Source: Candidatus Eiseniibacteriota bacterium (GTDB lineage: Bacteria; Eisenbacteria; RBG-16-71-46). From it: a stretch of 61,351 nt of DNA. Position 1 is the first letter of the stretch. Every line of letters begins with the position of its first letter. The notes beneath the pieces were generated by a model, which was given only the letters and a program-made list of their open reading frames with translations, ran no database searches and was not told the origin of the DNA. The position numbers were made by a program, and so were the translations under genes. Shown one piece after another: positions 37,971 through 47,268 of this stretch. Location of the stretch: NCBI GenBank assembly GCA_016223045.1, contig JACRPT010000152.1, positions 1 through 61,351 on the forward strand. The letters run 5' to 3'.

Positions 37971-38379
37971 GGGCGCCGAGGGGCGCGGCGACTGGCTGAT
38001 CCGCAACCTGCTCGGCGCCGACCGCGACCGCGGCGTGCTGGCGGTGGGCGACCACGTGCAGGCGGGCGAGAAGCTCCGGCTCCACGTGCGCGACGCCGGG
38101 ACCGCGCGCGAGGACCTGGAGATGCTGCTCTCGCCGCAGGCGTTCGACACGCGCGCGGAGGCTGCGCTGCTGTTCTGCTGCAACGGGCGCGGACAGAGGC
38201 TCTACGGCGCGCCGGACGGCGACATCGCGCCGCTCCAGGCGGCGCTCGGCGGCCACGTCCCCGCGGCCGGGATGTTCTGCGCCGGCGAGATCGGCCCGGT
38301 GGGCGAGCGCAACCTGCTCCACGGCCACACGGCGAGCATCGCAGTGGTGCGGGGGAAGCAGACGGGACAGGACGGCTAG
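37971..38379 (+). pseudogene. Duplicated FIST_C fragment (copy 2 of the 388-bp repeat)
   Basis: Positions 37971-38358 align without gaps to 30655-31042 of the intact FIST gene at about 95% identity. The fragment keeps the reading frame (GDWLIRNLLGADRDRGVLAV, LLFCCNGRGQRLYGAPDGD, GMFCAGEIGPVGERN) and ends with its own TAG at 38377. It lacks the N-domain and two thirds of the gene. Differences are mostly synonymous, so either the copy arose from a diverged paralogue or it stayed under selection for some time. Confidence 0.8.
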
Positions 38380-38654
38380 CGTCCGCAGCCCGCGCCAGCT
38401 GCGTGGCACGGCGGCCCCAACCGCGAAGCCCCGGCGCGTCGGCGCCGAGGGGCGGACACTCAAGGAGGTCGGACACGCGCAGTCCGTCGCGCGCGGTGCG
38501 ACCGACGGACCGCGCGCGTGTACGCCCAAAGGAGCATCGGCGCGCCGCGCTCTCCGGCGCCGGCGCGCGTGCCTCCGCGGCCCGCTGTGGTGTAGTATCC
38601 GCCGGTTTGGACGAGCACCTCCCCTGGGCACGAACCACTTCGAGAGAAACCCCC

Positions 38655-39848
38655 ATGAGCACGTATCCCGACGTCTTCATCGTGGGCGCGGCGCGCACGC
38701 CCATCGGCAAGTTCCTCGGCGGCCTCGCCCCGCTCAAGGCCGCGGACCTCGGCGCCATCGCGATCCGGGAGGCGATGAAGCGCGCCGGCGTCGGTGGCGA
38801 CGAGGTGGACGAGGTGCTGATGGGCCACGTGGTGTAGGGCGGCCAGGGCCAGGCGCCGGCGCGGCAGACCCACATCAAGGCCGGCATCAGCCCGGTGGCC
38901 GGCGCGGTCACGGTCAACAAGGTGTGCGGCTCGGGCCTCAAGGCCGTGATGCTGGCCGCGCAGGCCATCAAGGCCGGCGACGCCCACTGCATCGTGGCGG
39001 GCGGGCAGGAGAGCATGAGCACGGTCCCGCACTACCTGTTCACCGGTCGTACCGGGCAGAAACTCGGTGATGCCACGCTCAAGGATGGCGTGGTGTTCGA
39101 CGGCCTGTGGTGCTCGTTCAACGACTGCCACATGATCGACCTGGCCCAGTACACCGCGGAGAAGGCAGGCCTGAAGCGCGAGGAGCTGGACGTGTTCTCG
39201 GCCGAGAGTCACCAGAAGGCGGCCGCCGCGTGGGCCGCGGGCAAGTTCGCCAGGGAGATCGCCGTGGTCACCATCCCGCAGCGGAAGGGTGACCCGGTCG
39301 TCATCGGCAAGGACGAGTCGGTGCGGCCCGACACCACGGCCGAGGCGCTGGCGAAGCTCCCGGCGGTGACGCGCGAGAAGGGCGGCATGATCACCGCGGG
39401 GAACGCCCCGGGCCTCAATGACGGCGGCGCGGCGCTGGTGGTCATGAGCGGTGAGCGCGTGAAGCAGAAGGGCGCGAAGCCGCTGGCGCGCGTGGTGGCC
39501 TACGCCACCGGCGGCGGCGAGCCGAAGGAACTGTTCTTCGCGCCGGTGGACGCGGTGCAGAAGCTGATGAAGAAGATGGACGTCAGGATCGGCCACTTCG
39601 ACCTGATCGAGGCCAACGAGGCGTTCGCCGCGCAGGCGCTCGCCGACGGCCGGGCGCTCGGCTGGGACTGGGGCCGCGTCAACGTCAACGGCGGCGCGGT
39701 GGCGCTCGGGCACCCGATCGGCGCCTCCGGCGCGCGCGTGCTGACGACGCTGCTCTACGCCCTCGAGGACCGTGGACTGAGGACCGGCCTGGCCACGCTC
39801 TGCCTGGGCGGCGGGAACGCGGTGGCGCTGGCCGTGGAACGCGTGTGA
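38655..39848 (+). pseudogene. Acetyl-CoA acetyltransferase (thiolase) interrupted by one in-frame TAG
   Basis: The whole 397-codon frame encodes a thiolase. It starts DVFIVGAARTPIGKFLGGLA, has the nucleophile region VNKVCGSGLKAVMLAAQAI (Cys near codon 92), the catalytic His in [14 protein letters not shown] and the second Cys in LCLGGGNAVAL. Codon 61 (38835-38837) is TAG in MGHVV[*]GGQGQAPARQ, where thiolases have a conserved Gln; CAG to TAG is one transition. All catalytic residues lie after it. A TAGTAT -10-like element is at 38593-38598. The gene heads the beta-oxidation cluster. Confidence 0.85.
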
Positions 39849-39926
39849 CGTGAGGCGGCGGAGCCGCGGGGGCGCGGTGCCCGCAGTCGGCGCGCCCGGC
39901 TCCCGCGATGCCGCGGAGGGAAGACC

Positions 39927-40832
39927 ATGAGCACCGTGACCGAAGCAGTGGCGAGCGGCCCGTCGGCCGCCGTGAAGAAGATCGCCGTCGTGGGCGGCGG
40001 CACCATGGGGAACGGCATCGCGCAGGTGTTCGCGAGCAGCGGCTTCGACGTGCAGCTGGTGGACCAGCGCCAGGAGTTCGTGGACCGCGCGCTCGGCACC
40101 ATCGGCAGGAACCTGGAGCGCGTGGCGAAGAAGCTGAACTGGGAGTCCGACCGCGTCCAGGCGATCCTGCAGCGCGTCCGCGGCGGGGTGAGCCTCGAGG
40201 CGGCGCGCGACTGCCAGCTGGTGATCGAGGCGGTGAACGAGGACCTGGCGGTCAAGCGCCGGATCTTCGAGCAGCTCGACGCGCTGGCGCCGGCGGGCGC
40301 GGTGCTCGCCAGCAACACCTCGAGCATCTCGATCACCGAGCTCGCCGCGATCACGAAGCGTCCCGACCGGGTCATCGGCATGCACTTCATGAACCCGGTG
40401 CCGGTGATGCAGCTGGTCGAGCTGATCCGCGGGCTCGCCACCAGCGACGCGACCTATCGTCTGACGGAGGACCTCGCGAAGCGGCTGGGCAAGACGCCGG
40501 TCGAGGTCAACGACTATCCCGGCTTCGTCTCGAACCGCATCCTGATGCCGATGATCAACGAGGCGTGCTACGCGCTCATGGAAGGCGTGGCGAGCCGCGA
40601 CGCCATCGACACGGTGATGAAGCTCGGGATGAACCATCCCATGGGGCCCCTCGCGCTAGCTGATCTCATCGGGCTCGACACCTGCCTCAGCATCATGGAA
40701 GTGCTGCACGAGGGGCTCGGCGACTCGAAGTACCGTCCCTGCCCGCTGCTGCGCAAGATGGTCAAGGCGGGCTACCTGGGGCGCAAGAGCGGACGCGGAT
40801 TCTACGACTACACGGAGGCCGCGAAGGCATGA
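39927..40832 (+). CDS. hbd: 3-hydroxyacyl-CoA (3-hydroxybutyryl-CoA) dehydrogenase
   Basis: A 301-residue enzyme oxidising 3-hydroxyacyl-CoA with NAD. The Rossmann motif is [19 protein letters not shown] near residue 18. [14 protein letters not shown] and the catalytic His in [18 protein letters not shown] follow, and the C-terminal domain has [19 protein letters not shown] and [22 protein letters not shown] five bases upstream fixes ATG 39927. It overlaps the next acyl-CoA dehydrogenase by ATGA and acts between that enzyme and the thiolase in beta-oxidation or butanoate metabolism. Confidence 0.95.
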   Translation: MSTVTEAVASGPSAAVKKIAVVGGGTMGNGIAQVFASSGFDVQLVDQRQEFVDRALGTIGRNLERVAKKLNWESDRVQAILQRVRGGVSLEAARDCQLVIEAVNEDLAVKRRIFEQLDALAPAGAVLASNTSSISITELAAITKRPDRVIGMHFMNPVPVMQLVELIRGLATSDATYRLTEDLAKRLGKTPVEVNDYPGFVSNRILMPMINEACYALMEGVASRDAIDTVMKLGMNHPMGPLALADLIGLDTCLSIMEVLHEGLGDSKYRPCPLLRKMVKAGYLGRKSGRGFYDYTEAAKA

Positions 40833-42019
40833 CCCCCGGGACCCTCGCGCCGGCCACCGGCCCGTCGTTCGATCTTGGCGAGGACCAGCTCGCGGTGCGC
40901 GAGATGGTGCGCGAGTTCGCCGAGAGCGAGATCCGCCCCATCGCCGCGGCGATCGACGAGAGCCACGAGTTCCCGATGGAGACGACGAGGAAGATGGCCG
41001 GGCTGGGCCTGCTCGGCATGTTCGTGCCGGAGGAGTACGGCGGCGCGGGCATGGACTACCTGTCTTACGTCATCGCCGTCGAGGAGCTGTCGCGCGTGTG
41101 CGCCACGCACGGCGTGATCGCGTCGGTCAACAACTCGCTGGTGTGCTACCCGCTGCTGACCTACGGCAACGAGGAGCAGAAGCGCGAGTACCTGGTGCCG
41201 ATCGCGAAGGGCGAGAAGCTCGGCTGCTACTGCCTGACCGAGCCGAACGCCGGCAGCAACGCGGCCAACCAGCAGACCACCGCGGTCGAGGACGGCGACG
41301 CCTTCGTCCTCAACGGCACCAAGGTGTTCATCACCACCGCCGGGCCGGCGGACGTGCTGATCCTCTACGCGGCCACCGACCGGTCGAAGGGGCCGAAGGG
41401 CATCACCGCCTTCATCGTGGACGCCGACACGCCCGGGGTGAACAAGGGGAAGAAGGAGAAGAAGCTCGGCATCCGCGCCTCCGACACGCGCGAGATCGCG
41501 CTGGTGAACGCGCGGGTGCCGAAGGCCAACGTGCTGGGCGAGCGGGACAAGGGCTACACCGTCGCGCTCGCCACGCTGGGCGGCGGCCGCATCGGCATCG
41601 CCGCGCAGGCGCTGGGGATCGCGCAGGCGTCGCTCGAGGCGGCGGTGCGCTACGCCGGCGAGCGCGTGCAGTTCGACCGCATCATCGGCGAGTTCGACGC
41701 CATCCGCGAGATGCTGGCGAACGCCGCCATCGAGGTCGAGACCGCGCGGCTGCTGGTCTACCAGTCGGCCTGGCTGCGCGACCGGGGCCGCCCGCACACC
41801 AAGGAGGCCTCGCTCGCCAAGTGGCACGCGGCGGAGGCGGCCTCGAAGTGCGCGAACTGGGCCATCCAGGTGCACGGCGGCTACGGCTACATGGCCGAGT
41901 ACCTGGTCGAGCGCTACCTGCGTGACGCGAAGATCTGCGAGATCTACGAAGGCACCACCGAGGTGCAGAAGATGGTGGTGGCCGCCCAGGTCCTGAAGGA
42001 GCGCGCGCTCGCCGGCTGA
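40829..42019 (+). CDS. Acyl-CoA dehydrogenase (short/branched-chain type)
   Basis: A 396-residue acyl-CoA dehydrogenase: [75 protein letters not shown] and the catalytic Glu in [12 protein letters not shown]. It is intact. At the position of the TAG in its paralogue at 42440 it has His ([13 protein letters not shown]). ATG 40829 overlaps hbd, so it is the third gene of the operon after the thiolase. Confidence 0.95.
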   Translation: MTPGTLAPATGPSFDLGEDQLAVREMVREFAESEIRPIAAAIDESHEFPMETTRKMAGLGLLGMFVPEEYGGAGMDYLSYVIAVEELSRVCATHGVIASVNNSLVCYPLLTYGNEEQKREYLVPIAKGEKLGCYCLTEPNAGSNAANQQTTAVEDGDAFVLNGTKVFITTAGPADVLILYAATDRSKGPKGITAFIVDADTPGVNKGKKEKKLGIRASDTREIALVNARVPKANVLGERDKGYTVALATLGGGRIGIAAQALGIAQASLEAAVRYAGERVQFDRIIGEFDAIREMLANAAIEVETARLLVYQSAWLRDRGRPHTKEASLAKWHAAEAASKCANWAIQVHGGYGYMAEYLVERYLRDAKICEIYEGTTEVQKMVVAAQVLKERALAG

Positions 42020-42048
42020 GCGCGGCCAGTCATCCACCGAGGAGCATC

Positions 42049-42432
42049 ATGACCCGTCCCGTCCGGCCCGTCGCCCTCGTGATCCTCACGCTGTGCATGA
42101 TCTATCCCGGCGTGACCCTGCTGTTCCAGGGGCTCTATCCGTTCGTCGCCGGCGAGAGCTTCATGCTCTCCGGGCAGCTCGGTCCCTGGGTGACGCTGGG
42201 GCAGAAGCTCGGGATCCCGCCGGTGGTGGCGCCGCTGCTCAAGACCGCGCTCGGCCTGCTGTGGGTGCTGGGCGTGCCCGGCCTGTGGGCCGGCGACCGC
42301 CGCGCCTGGCCGCTGGTGCTGCTCGCAGCCGCGGGCTCGGTCCTCTACCCGTGGGGCCCGTCGGCGATGGGGATCATCGCGCTCGTGTGCCTCCTTGGCT
42401 TCCGCGAAGACCCCGACCGGGTGCTTGCCTGA
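42049..42432 (+). CDS. Small membrane protein of unknown function
   Basis: A 127-residue protein with four predicted helices (VALVILTLCMIYPGVTLLFQ; a second near 60-75; LVLLAAAGSVLYPW; AMGIIALVCLLGF). GAGGAG upstream supports ATG 42049. It is embedded between two acyl-CoA dehydrogenase genes in the same orientation and so is probably co-expressed with beta-oxidation. No known family was recognised. Confidence 0.7.
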   Translation: MTRPVRPVALVILTLCMIYPGVTLLFQGLYPFVAGESFMLSGQLGPWVTLGQKLGIPPVVAPLLKTALGLLWVLGVPGLWAGDRRAWPLVLLAAAGSVLYPWGPSAMGIIALVCLLGFREDPDRVLA

Positions 42433-42439
42433 GAAACCC

Positions 42440-43591
42440 ATGAACCTCGACCTCACCGAAGACCAGGTCCAGATCCGCGACGCGGTGCGCGAGCTGTGCG
42501 GGCGCGAGTTCGGCGCCGCGGCCGCCAGCTGGGACCGCGAGCAGGTGGTGCCACGCTCGGCGATCGCCACGCTCGCCGAGCAGGGCTTCCTCGGCATGGC
42601 GATCCCCGAGGAGTGGGGCGGCGTGGGCTACGACTCGCGCACCATCACGGTGGTGCTCGAGGAGATCTCGCGCGTCTCGGCGGCGCTCGGCATCATGATC
42701 GCCGTGCACAACTCGGTGGGCGCGCTCCCGGTGTTCCGCTTCGGCACCGACGAGCAGCGCAAGCGCTTCCTGCCGCGCCTGGTGTCGAAGGAGCTGGGCG
42801 CGTTCTGCCTCTCCGAGCCGGCCTGCGGCTCGGACGCGGCGGCGCTCACCTCCACCGCGGTGCGCGACGGCGACCGCTACGTCCTGAACGGCGCCAAGAA
42901 CTGGGTGACCAACGGCGAGCAGGCCGGGGTCTACCTGGTGTTCGCGCGCACCACGAAGGACGGCGGCGCGAAGGGGATCTCCGCGTTCATCGTGGAGCGC
43001 GGCACGCCCGGGCTGGTGCTCGGCAAGCCCGAGGACAAGATGGGCCTGCGCGGCTCCGAGACCGTGGGGCTGACGCTCGAGGACCTGAAGGTCCCGGTGG
43101 AGCAGCGGCTGGGCGCCGAGGGCGAGGGCTTCAGCATCGCCATGAGCATGCTGGACGCGGGCCGCGTCGGCGTCGCCGCGCAGGCGCTCGGGGTGATGCG
43201 CGCGGCGTTCGAGGAGGCGGTGAAGTACGCGCAGCAGCGCCAGGCCTTCGGCGGGCCGATCGCGAAGATCCAGGCCATCCAGTTCAAGCTCGCCGAGATG
43301 GAGCGGCGCATCCAGAGCGCACGGCTGCTCACGCAGAAGGCGGCGTGGCTCAAGGACACCGATCAGCCCTAGACGCGCGAGGCCTCGATGGCCAAGCTCT
43401 ACGCCAGCGAGGCCGCGACCTGGGTGACCCACCAGGCCATCCAGGTGCACGGCGGCTACGGCTACGTGAAGGAGTATGCGGTCGAGCGCTACTACCGCGA
43501 CGCGCGCGTGATGGAGATCTATGAGGGCACCAGCGAGATCCAGCGGCTGGTGATCGCGCGCTCGCTGCTCAAGGACGGCGTGAAGCTGTGA
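42440..43591 (+). pseudogene. Acyl-CoA dehydrogenase interrupted by one in-frame TAG
   Basis: A 383-codon frame of a complete acyl-CoA dehydrogenase: LDLTEDQVQIRDAVRELCG, EEWGGVGYDSRTITVVLEEI, FCLSEPACGSDAAALTS, KNWVTNGEQAGVYLVFA, then TDQP[*][34 protein letters not shown] and [17 protein letters not shown] is codon 311 (43370-43372); the aligned residue is Tyr in the 28616 paralogue and His in the 40829 paralogue, so TAC to TAG is the simplest change. The truncated product would lack the catalytic Glu of IYEGTSE. No other lesion is seen. Confidence 0.85.
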
Positions 43592-43765
43592 GCGGATGAC
43601 CGCCGCGCCTGCGTCCCTGCGTGGCGCGCGTTCAGAGTCCCGGCCCGGCGGCCGATGACGTGCTGAGTGACGCGCCGGGTCCTGCGGCGCGCGGCGCCCT
43701 CTGCTAGAATCCTCCGCGCCGCGGGACGCCCGGCCGCCTCATCCCACGACCACCCGGAGATCCCG

Positions 43766-44887
43766 ATGTCGAAAGTCGCCGTCCTGCGCACCACGCCCGA
43801 GACCGTCGTCGAGGACTACGGCCGCCTGATGGACCTGGCGGGCTACCGCGAAGCCCTGCCCTTCAGCGCCCAGACCTGTCTCAGGATCAACATCTCCTGG
43901 CACGTCTACATGCCGGCCTGCTCGACCACGCCGTGGCAGATGCACGGCGTCATCGAGAAGATGAAGCGCGACGGCGTCGACGTCTCGCGCGACCTGATCG
44001 CCGCGCAGAACGACACCGTGGTGGTGAGCTGCCGCGAAGGCGCGGTCAACAACCACCTGCAGCCGGTGCTCGACCGCTACCGGGTGCCGATCCAGTACCT
44101 GAGCGAGCCGCCGACCGAGTGGGTGCGCTACGAGCCGAAGGCGAAGCTGCTGGTGCTGGACCGGGTGTTCGAGAAGCAGGGCATCCAGATCCCGAAGCTG
44201 CTGCTGGGGAAGAACGTCATCCACATGCCGACCGTGAAGACCCACGTCTTCACCGGCACCACCGGCTCGATGAAGAACGCCTTCGGCGGGCTCTTGAACC
44301 TGAACCGCCACTGGACCCACTCGGTGATCCACGAGACGCTCGTGGACCTGCTGCGCATCCAGAAGGAGATCCATCCCGGCATCTTCGCGGTGATGGACGG
44401 CACCATCGCCGGCGCGGGGCCCGGGCCGCGCGCGATGCGGCCGCACGTCAAGAACTACATCCTGGCCTCCAGCGACTGCGTGGCCATCGACGCCATCGCG
44501 GCGAAGATGATGGGCTTCGATCCCATGACCGACCTCAAGTTCATCCGCCTGGCGCACGAGCACGGGCTCGGCGTCGGCCGCCCCGAGGAGATCGAGATCG
44601 TGGGTGACGACATCCGCGGCGTGAACTTCGGCTTCCGCGGCTCGCTCCAGGAGAACACCTTCGCCTCGTGGGGGCAGAAGCTCATCTACTGGGGGCCGCT
44701 GAAGCCGCTCGAGAACATCCTGCTGCGCTCGCCCATCGTGCCGTGGAGCTACGCGGCGTCGCGCGCCTACCACGACGGTTACTGGTACCCGGTGAAGGGC
44801 CGCCCGCGCGTGCGCGACATCATGAAGACCGGCTGGGGCGGTCTGTTCCGCGCCTACGGCGACGGGCGGGCGCTGCACGAGGCGTAG
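43766..44887 (+). CDS. DUF362 family protein
   Basis: A 373-residue DUF362 protein: an N-terminal VAVLRTTPETVVEDYGRLM, the diagnostic VIHMPTVKTHVFTGTTGSMK, NAFGGLLNLNRHWTH and VMDGTIAGAGPGPRAMRPHV. It lacks the C-terminal ferredoxin module that some members carry. The biochemical role of the family is not settled; redox or Fe-S functions are suggested. GGAG six bases upstream supports ATG 43766, and TAGAAT at 43705-43710 is a possible -10. Stop TAG. It may be a separate transcript after the acyl-CoA dehydrogenases. Confidence 0.88.
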   Translation: MSKVAVLRTTPETVVEDYGRLMDLAGYREALPFSAQTCLRINISWHVYMPACSTTPWQMHGVIEKMKRDGVDVSRDLIAAQNDTVVVSCREGAVNNHLQPVLDRYRVPIQYLSEPPTEWVRYEPKAKLLVLDRVFEKQGIQIPKLLLGKNVIHMPTVKTHVFTGTTGSMKNAFGGLLNLNRHWTHSVIHETLVDLLRIQKEIHPGIFAVMDGTIAGAGPGPRAMRPHVKNYILASSDCVAIDAIAAKMMGFDPMTDLKFIRLAHEHGLGVGRPEEIEIVGDDIRGVNFGFRGSLQENTFASWGQKLIYWGPLKPLENILLRSPIVPWSYAASRAYHDGYWYPVKGRPRVRDIMKTGWGGLFRAYGDGRALHEA

Positions 44888-44919
44888 CGGCCCGCTCCCT
44901 CCGCGGACCACGAAGCGTC

Positions 44920-44947
44920 GAGGCCGGGCTCGCTCGAGCCCGGCCTC
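44920..44947. terminator. Bidirectional hairpin terminator between convergent genes
   Basis: Perfect 11-bp stem GAGGCCGGGCT / AGCCCGGCCTC (44920-44930 with 44937-44947) and a 6-base loop, in the 117-bp gap between the DUF362 gene (+) and the LTD gene (-). No T-run follows on either strand, so it may need Rho or act as an intrinsic GC-type terminator. Confidence 0.65.
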
Positions 44948-45004
44948 TCGACACGGCCGTCGCCTCGCCCCAGCGGGGGCAGGACCCCGCCGGTCGCACG
45001 GGTC

Positions 45005-45646
45005 CTACCGGTAGAGCAGCTTCAGCTCTCCCCAGGTCCTGCCCCGCGCCGGCGTCGTGGTGTGGCAGGTGGACGCGGCATCCTGCGGGTCGCTCGGTGA
45101 GATGAGCTGGAAGTCCGTGGCGTTGTCGTCGGTGTCCTGTCCGCTCCCGAGACTGCCGCCCGGCTTGCGCTCGTAGCCCTGGTCCACGTTCGTGGTGAGC
45201 GGCGCCAGCAGCGTGCCCTCCCCGTACGCCGAGCCCGGGCTCATCCCGGCGGCGTCCATGACGATGGTGCCGTTCTGCACCGAGACGCCGCCGTCGTCGG
45301 GGATGCTGCCGGTGGTGAACCACTGGTCGGGCGCCACCGATCCCGAGTAGCCGTTGGGGTTCGCGAACAGGTAGCGGCAGCCCGGGAACACCACGATGCC
45401 GCCGGTCACCATCCCCAGCTCGACCGTGTTCCCCGCGTTGTCCGAGGCGTGGACGGTCCAGCCGCCGATCAGGAAGGGACTGGTGGACACGTTGTACAGC
45501 TCGATGAACTCGTCGTCCGCTCCATTGGGCCCGCGCGTGCGGAACTCGCCGATGACGAGCGTGGTCGAGGTCGCGAAGGCGGTGGCGAAGGATCCCAGCA
45601 CGGCAAGCAGCGCGAGCGGGGACACGAGGCGGGTGGCAAGGCGCAT
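45005..45646 (-). CDS. Secreted lamin-tail-domain (LTD) protein with TWG C-terminal motif
   Basis: A 213-residue protein with a signal peptide (LVSPLALLAVLGSFATAFA) and one LTD beta-sandwich: LVIGEFRTRGPNGADDEFIE near residue 29, LYNVSTSPFLIGGWTV, then PDDGGVSVQNGTIV. LTD domains occur in exported nucleases and cell-surface proteins; no catalytic domain is present here. The last residues are GRTWGELKLLYR at the very C-terminus, shared with the neighbour at 45969. GGGAG before ATG 45646 supports the start; the frame is open further upstream. Stop TAG. Confidence 0.85.
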   Translation of the reverse strand: MRLATRLVSPLALLAVLGSFATAFATSTTLVIGEFRTRGPNGADDEFIELYNVSTSPFLIGGWTVHASDNAGNTVELGMVTGGIVVFPGCRYLFANPNGYSGSVAPDQWFTTGSIPDDGGVSVQNGTIVMDAAGMSPGSAYGEGTLLAPLTTNVDQGYERKPGGSLGSGQDTDDNATDFQLISPSDPQDAASTCHTTTPARGRTWGELKLLYR

Positions 45647-45783
45647 GGGAGACTCCCGGTGGAACGGCTCCCCCTGCGGGTCGGGCTGTGGGGGAGCCCT
45701 GGGTGGATGGGGGATCCGGAGCGACCGGACCGGGACGAAAGCTGCGGCGAGGATAACGCGCCGGGGCGCGCGGACGCGACAGC

Positions 45784-45837
45784 GAAATGCGACGCGGGAG
45801 AATGCGACACACGGAAATGCGACGCGGGAGAATGCGA
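45784..45837. repeat. Two 24-bp direct repeats with 30-bp period
   Basis: The sequence GAAATGCGACGCGGGAGAAT followed by GCGA occurs at 45784-45807 and again at 45814-45837, exact over 24 bp. It lies in the 322-bp gap between the two LTD genes, upstream of the downstream one, and so within its promoter region. No gene is supported in this gap. Confidence 0.85.
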
Positions 45838-45850
45838 GGGAAAGGCGCAC

Positions 45851-45874
45851 GGAAGTCGCGCGCTCGCGACTTCC
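45851..45874. terminator. Perfect hairpin between the two LTD genes
   Basis: GGAAGTCGCG (45851-45860), loop CGCT and CGCGACTTCC (45865-45874) form a perfect 10-bp stem. Lying 95 bp after the end of the LTD gene at 45969 on the minus strand, it could terminate that transcript; alternatively it is a protein-binding palindrome for the next gene. No T-run. Confidence 0.5.
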
Positions 45875-45968
45875 GGGTCCGCTGCTGCCGGGCCCCGCCC
45901 GGGAGCGCAGACGCGGCTACCACCCCTGCGAACCGGGGTGATCACCGCAGGCCAGCTCCCACTCCACG

Positions 45969-46616
45969 TCAGCGGTACAGGATCTTCACCCGGCCCCAGG
46001 TCTCGCCGGTCGCGGGCGTGGCCGCGACGCAGATCGAGGCACGATTCTGCGGGTTGCTCGGTGAAACCACGAAGAAGTCCGAGGCGTTGTCGTCGAGGTC
46101 CTGTCCGTTTCCCCCGATGCCGCCCGGCAGGCGCTCGTAGCTCCGGTTCGTGTTGGTGGTGAGCGGCGCGAGCACCGTGCCTTCCTTGTAGGCCGACCCC
46201 ACGCTCATCCCGACCTGGTCCACGACGACCGAGACCGTATTGAGCAGTGCGATCCCGCCGTCGTCGGTGATCCCGGTGGTGTAGGTCTGGTCGGGCGACA
46301 CGCCACCCGAATAGCCGCTCGGGCTGTTGTTGGCGAGCAGGTAGTGGCAGCCGGGGTTGAGGAAGGTGTTCGCCGGGATGGTGGCCCGCGTCGCGATGGA
46401 ACCGCTGCTGTTGGAGCCGTTGACCCTCCAGCTGCCGAGGTTCACGGCGGCGCCCGACAGGTTGTAGATCTCGATGAACTCGTCGCTCGCCCCGTTCGGG
46501 CCACGGGTGCGGAACTCGCCGATCACGATGTTCGGGGAGGCGGCGGCCGCGGGGGCCGCGGGCACCAGCAGCGCGAACAGCGCCGGCAGGAGGATGAGGG
46601 GGGAAGCAGGGCGCAT
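45969..46616 (-). CDS. Secreted lamin-tail-domain (LTD) protein with TWG C-terminal motif (paralogue)
   Basis: A 215-residue paralogue of the protein at 45005: signal peptide LILLPALFALLVPAAPAAAA, LTD core IVIGEFRTRGPNGASDEFIE, SWRVNGSNSSGSIATRA, APLTTNTNRSYERLPGG, and the C-terminal tail GETWGRVKILYR with nothing after it. GGAGGAA five bases upstream supports ATG 46616. A TAGGAT element on the minus strand at about 46724-46729 may be its -10. The pair arose by tandem duplication and has since diverged in the loop regions. Stop TGA. Confidence 0.85.
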   Translation of the reverse strand: MRPASPLILLPALFALLVPAAPAAAASPNIVIGEFRTRGPNGASDEFIEIYNLSGAAVNLGSWRVNGSNSSGSIATRATIPANTFLNPGCHYLLANNSPSGYSGGVSPDQTYTTGITDDGGIALLNTVSVVVDQVGMSVGSAYKEGTVLAPLTTNTNRSYERLPGGIGGNGQDLDDNASDFFVVSPSNPQNRASICVAATPATGETWGRVKILYR

Positions 46617-46777
46617 GCGCGTTCCTCCGCGATGAGGGCGCTCGCGCCTGGGAAGCACGTCCCGGGAGCCCGGTGTCTCGGGGCTGCCGGGGGGAGGACG
46701 AGCGTCCGTTCGACGGCCTCTATCCTAGCGCTGCGGGGCGCGCGCCGCGATGGAAGATTGCGAAACCCGGGGAATGC

Positions 46778-47268
46778 CTAGGGTTCGGGCGCCTGGCTCA
46801 GCTCCACCAGCACCCCGCCCAGGCTCTTCGGGTGGAGGAAGGCCACCTGCGTGCCGTGGGCGCCCGCGCGCGGGGTCTCGTCCACCAGGCGCAGGCCGGC
46901 GTCGCGGCAGCGGGCGAGCGCGGCCGCGAGGTCCGCCACCTCGAGGCTCACGTGGTGGAGCCCGGGGCCGCGCGACGCCAGGAACCTGGCCACGGTGTGC
47001 TCGGGCGAGCGCGGCTCGAGCAGCTCGAAGGTGACGGGCCCGAGATGGACGAACAGCACGCGCAGCGCGCCGCCGTCGAGCAGCTCCTCGGCGCCGCGTG
47101 TGGCGCCGAGCCCGGCGACGAACGCGGCGGCCAGGGAATCGGCGTCTTCGACGGCGATCGCGACGTGCGAGAGGCCCCGCACCGGGCCGGACCCTTCGCG
47201 CGACCCGCCTACCGTCACGCGCCCCTCGGCTGGGCCGCCGCCCGCCGGACGATCCGCCGGCTCGCCGC

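Noticed and set aside
7466-43372. Genome-wide reassignment of TAG to an amino acid
   Set aside because: TAG ends many well-bounded genes here (rplS with normal length, TagO-like, meaB, FIST, DUF362, mce and others), and the three internal sites would require three different residues.
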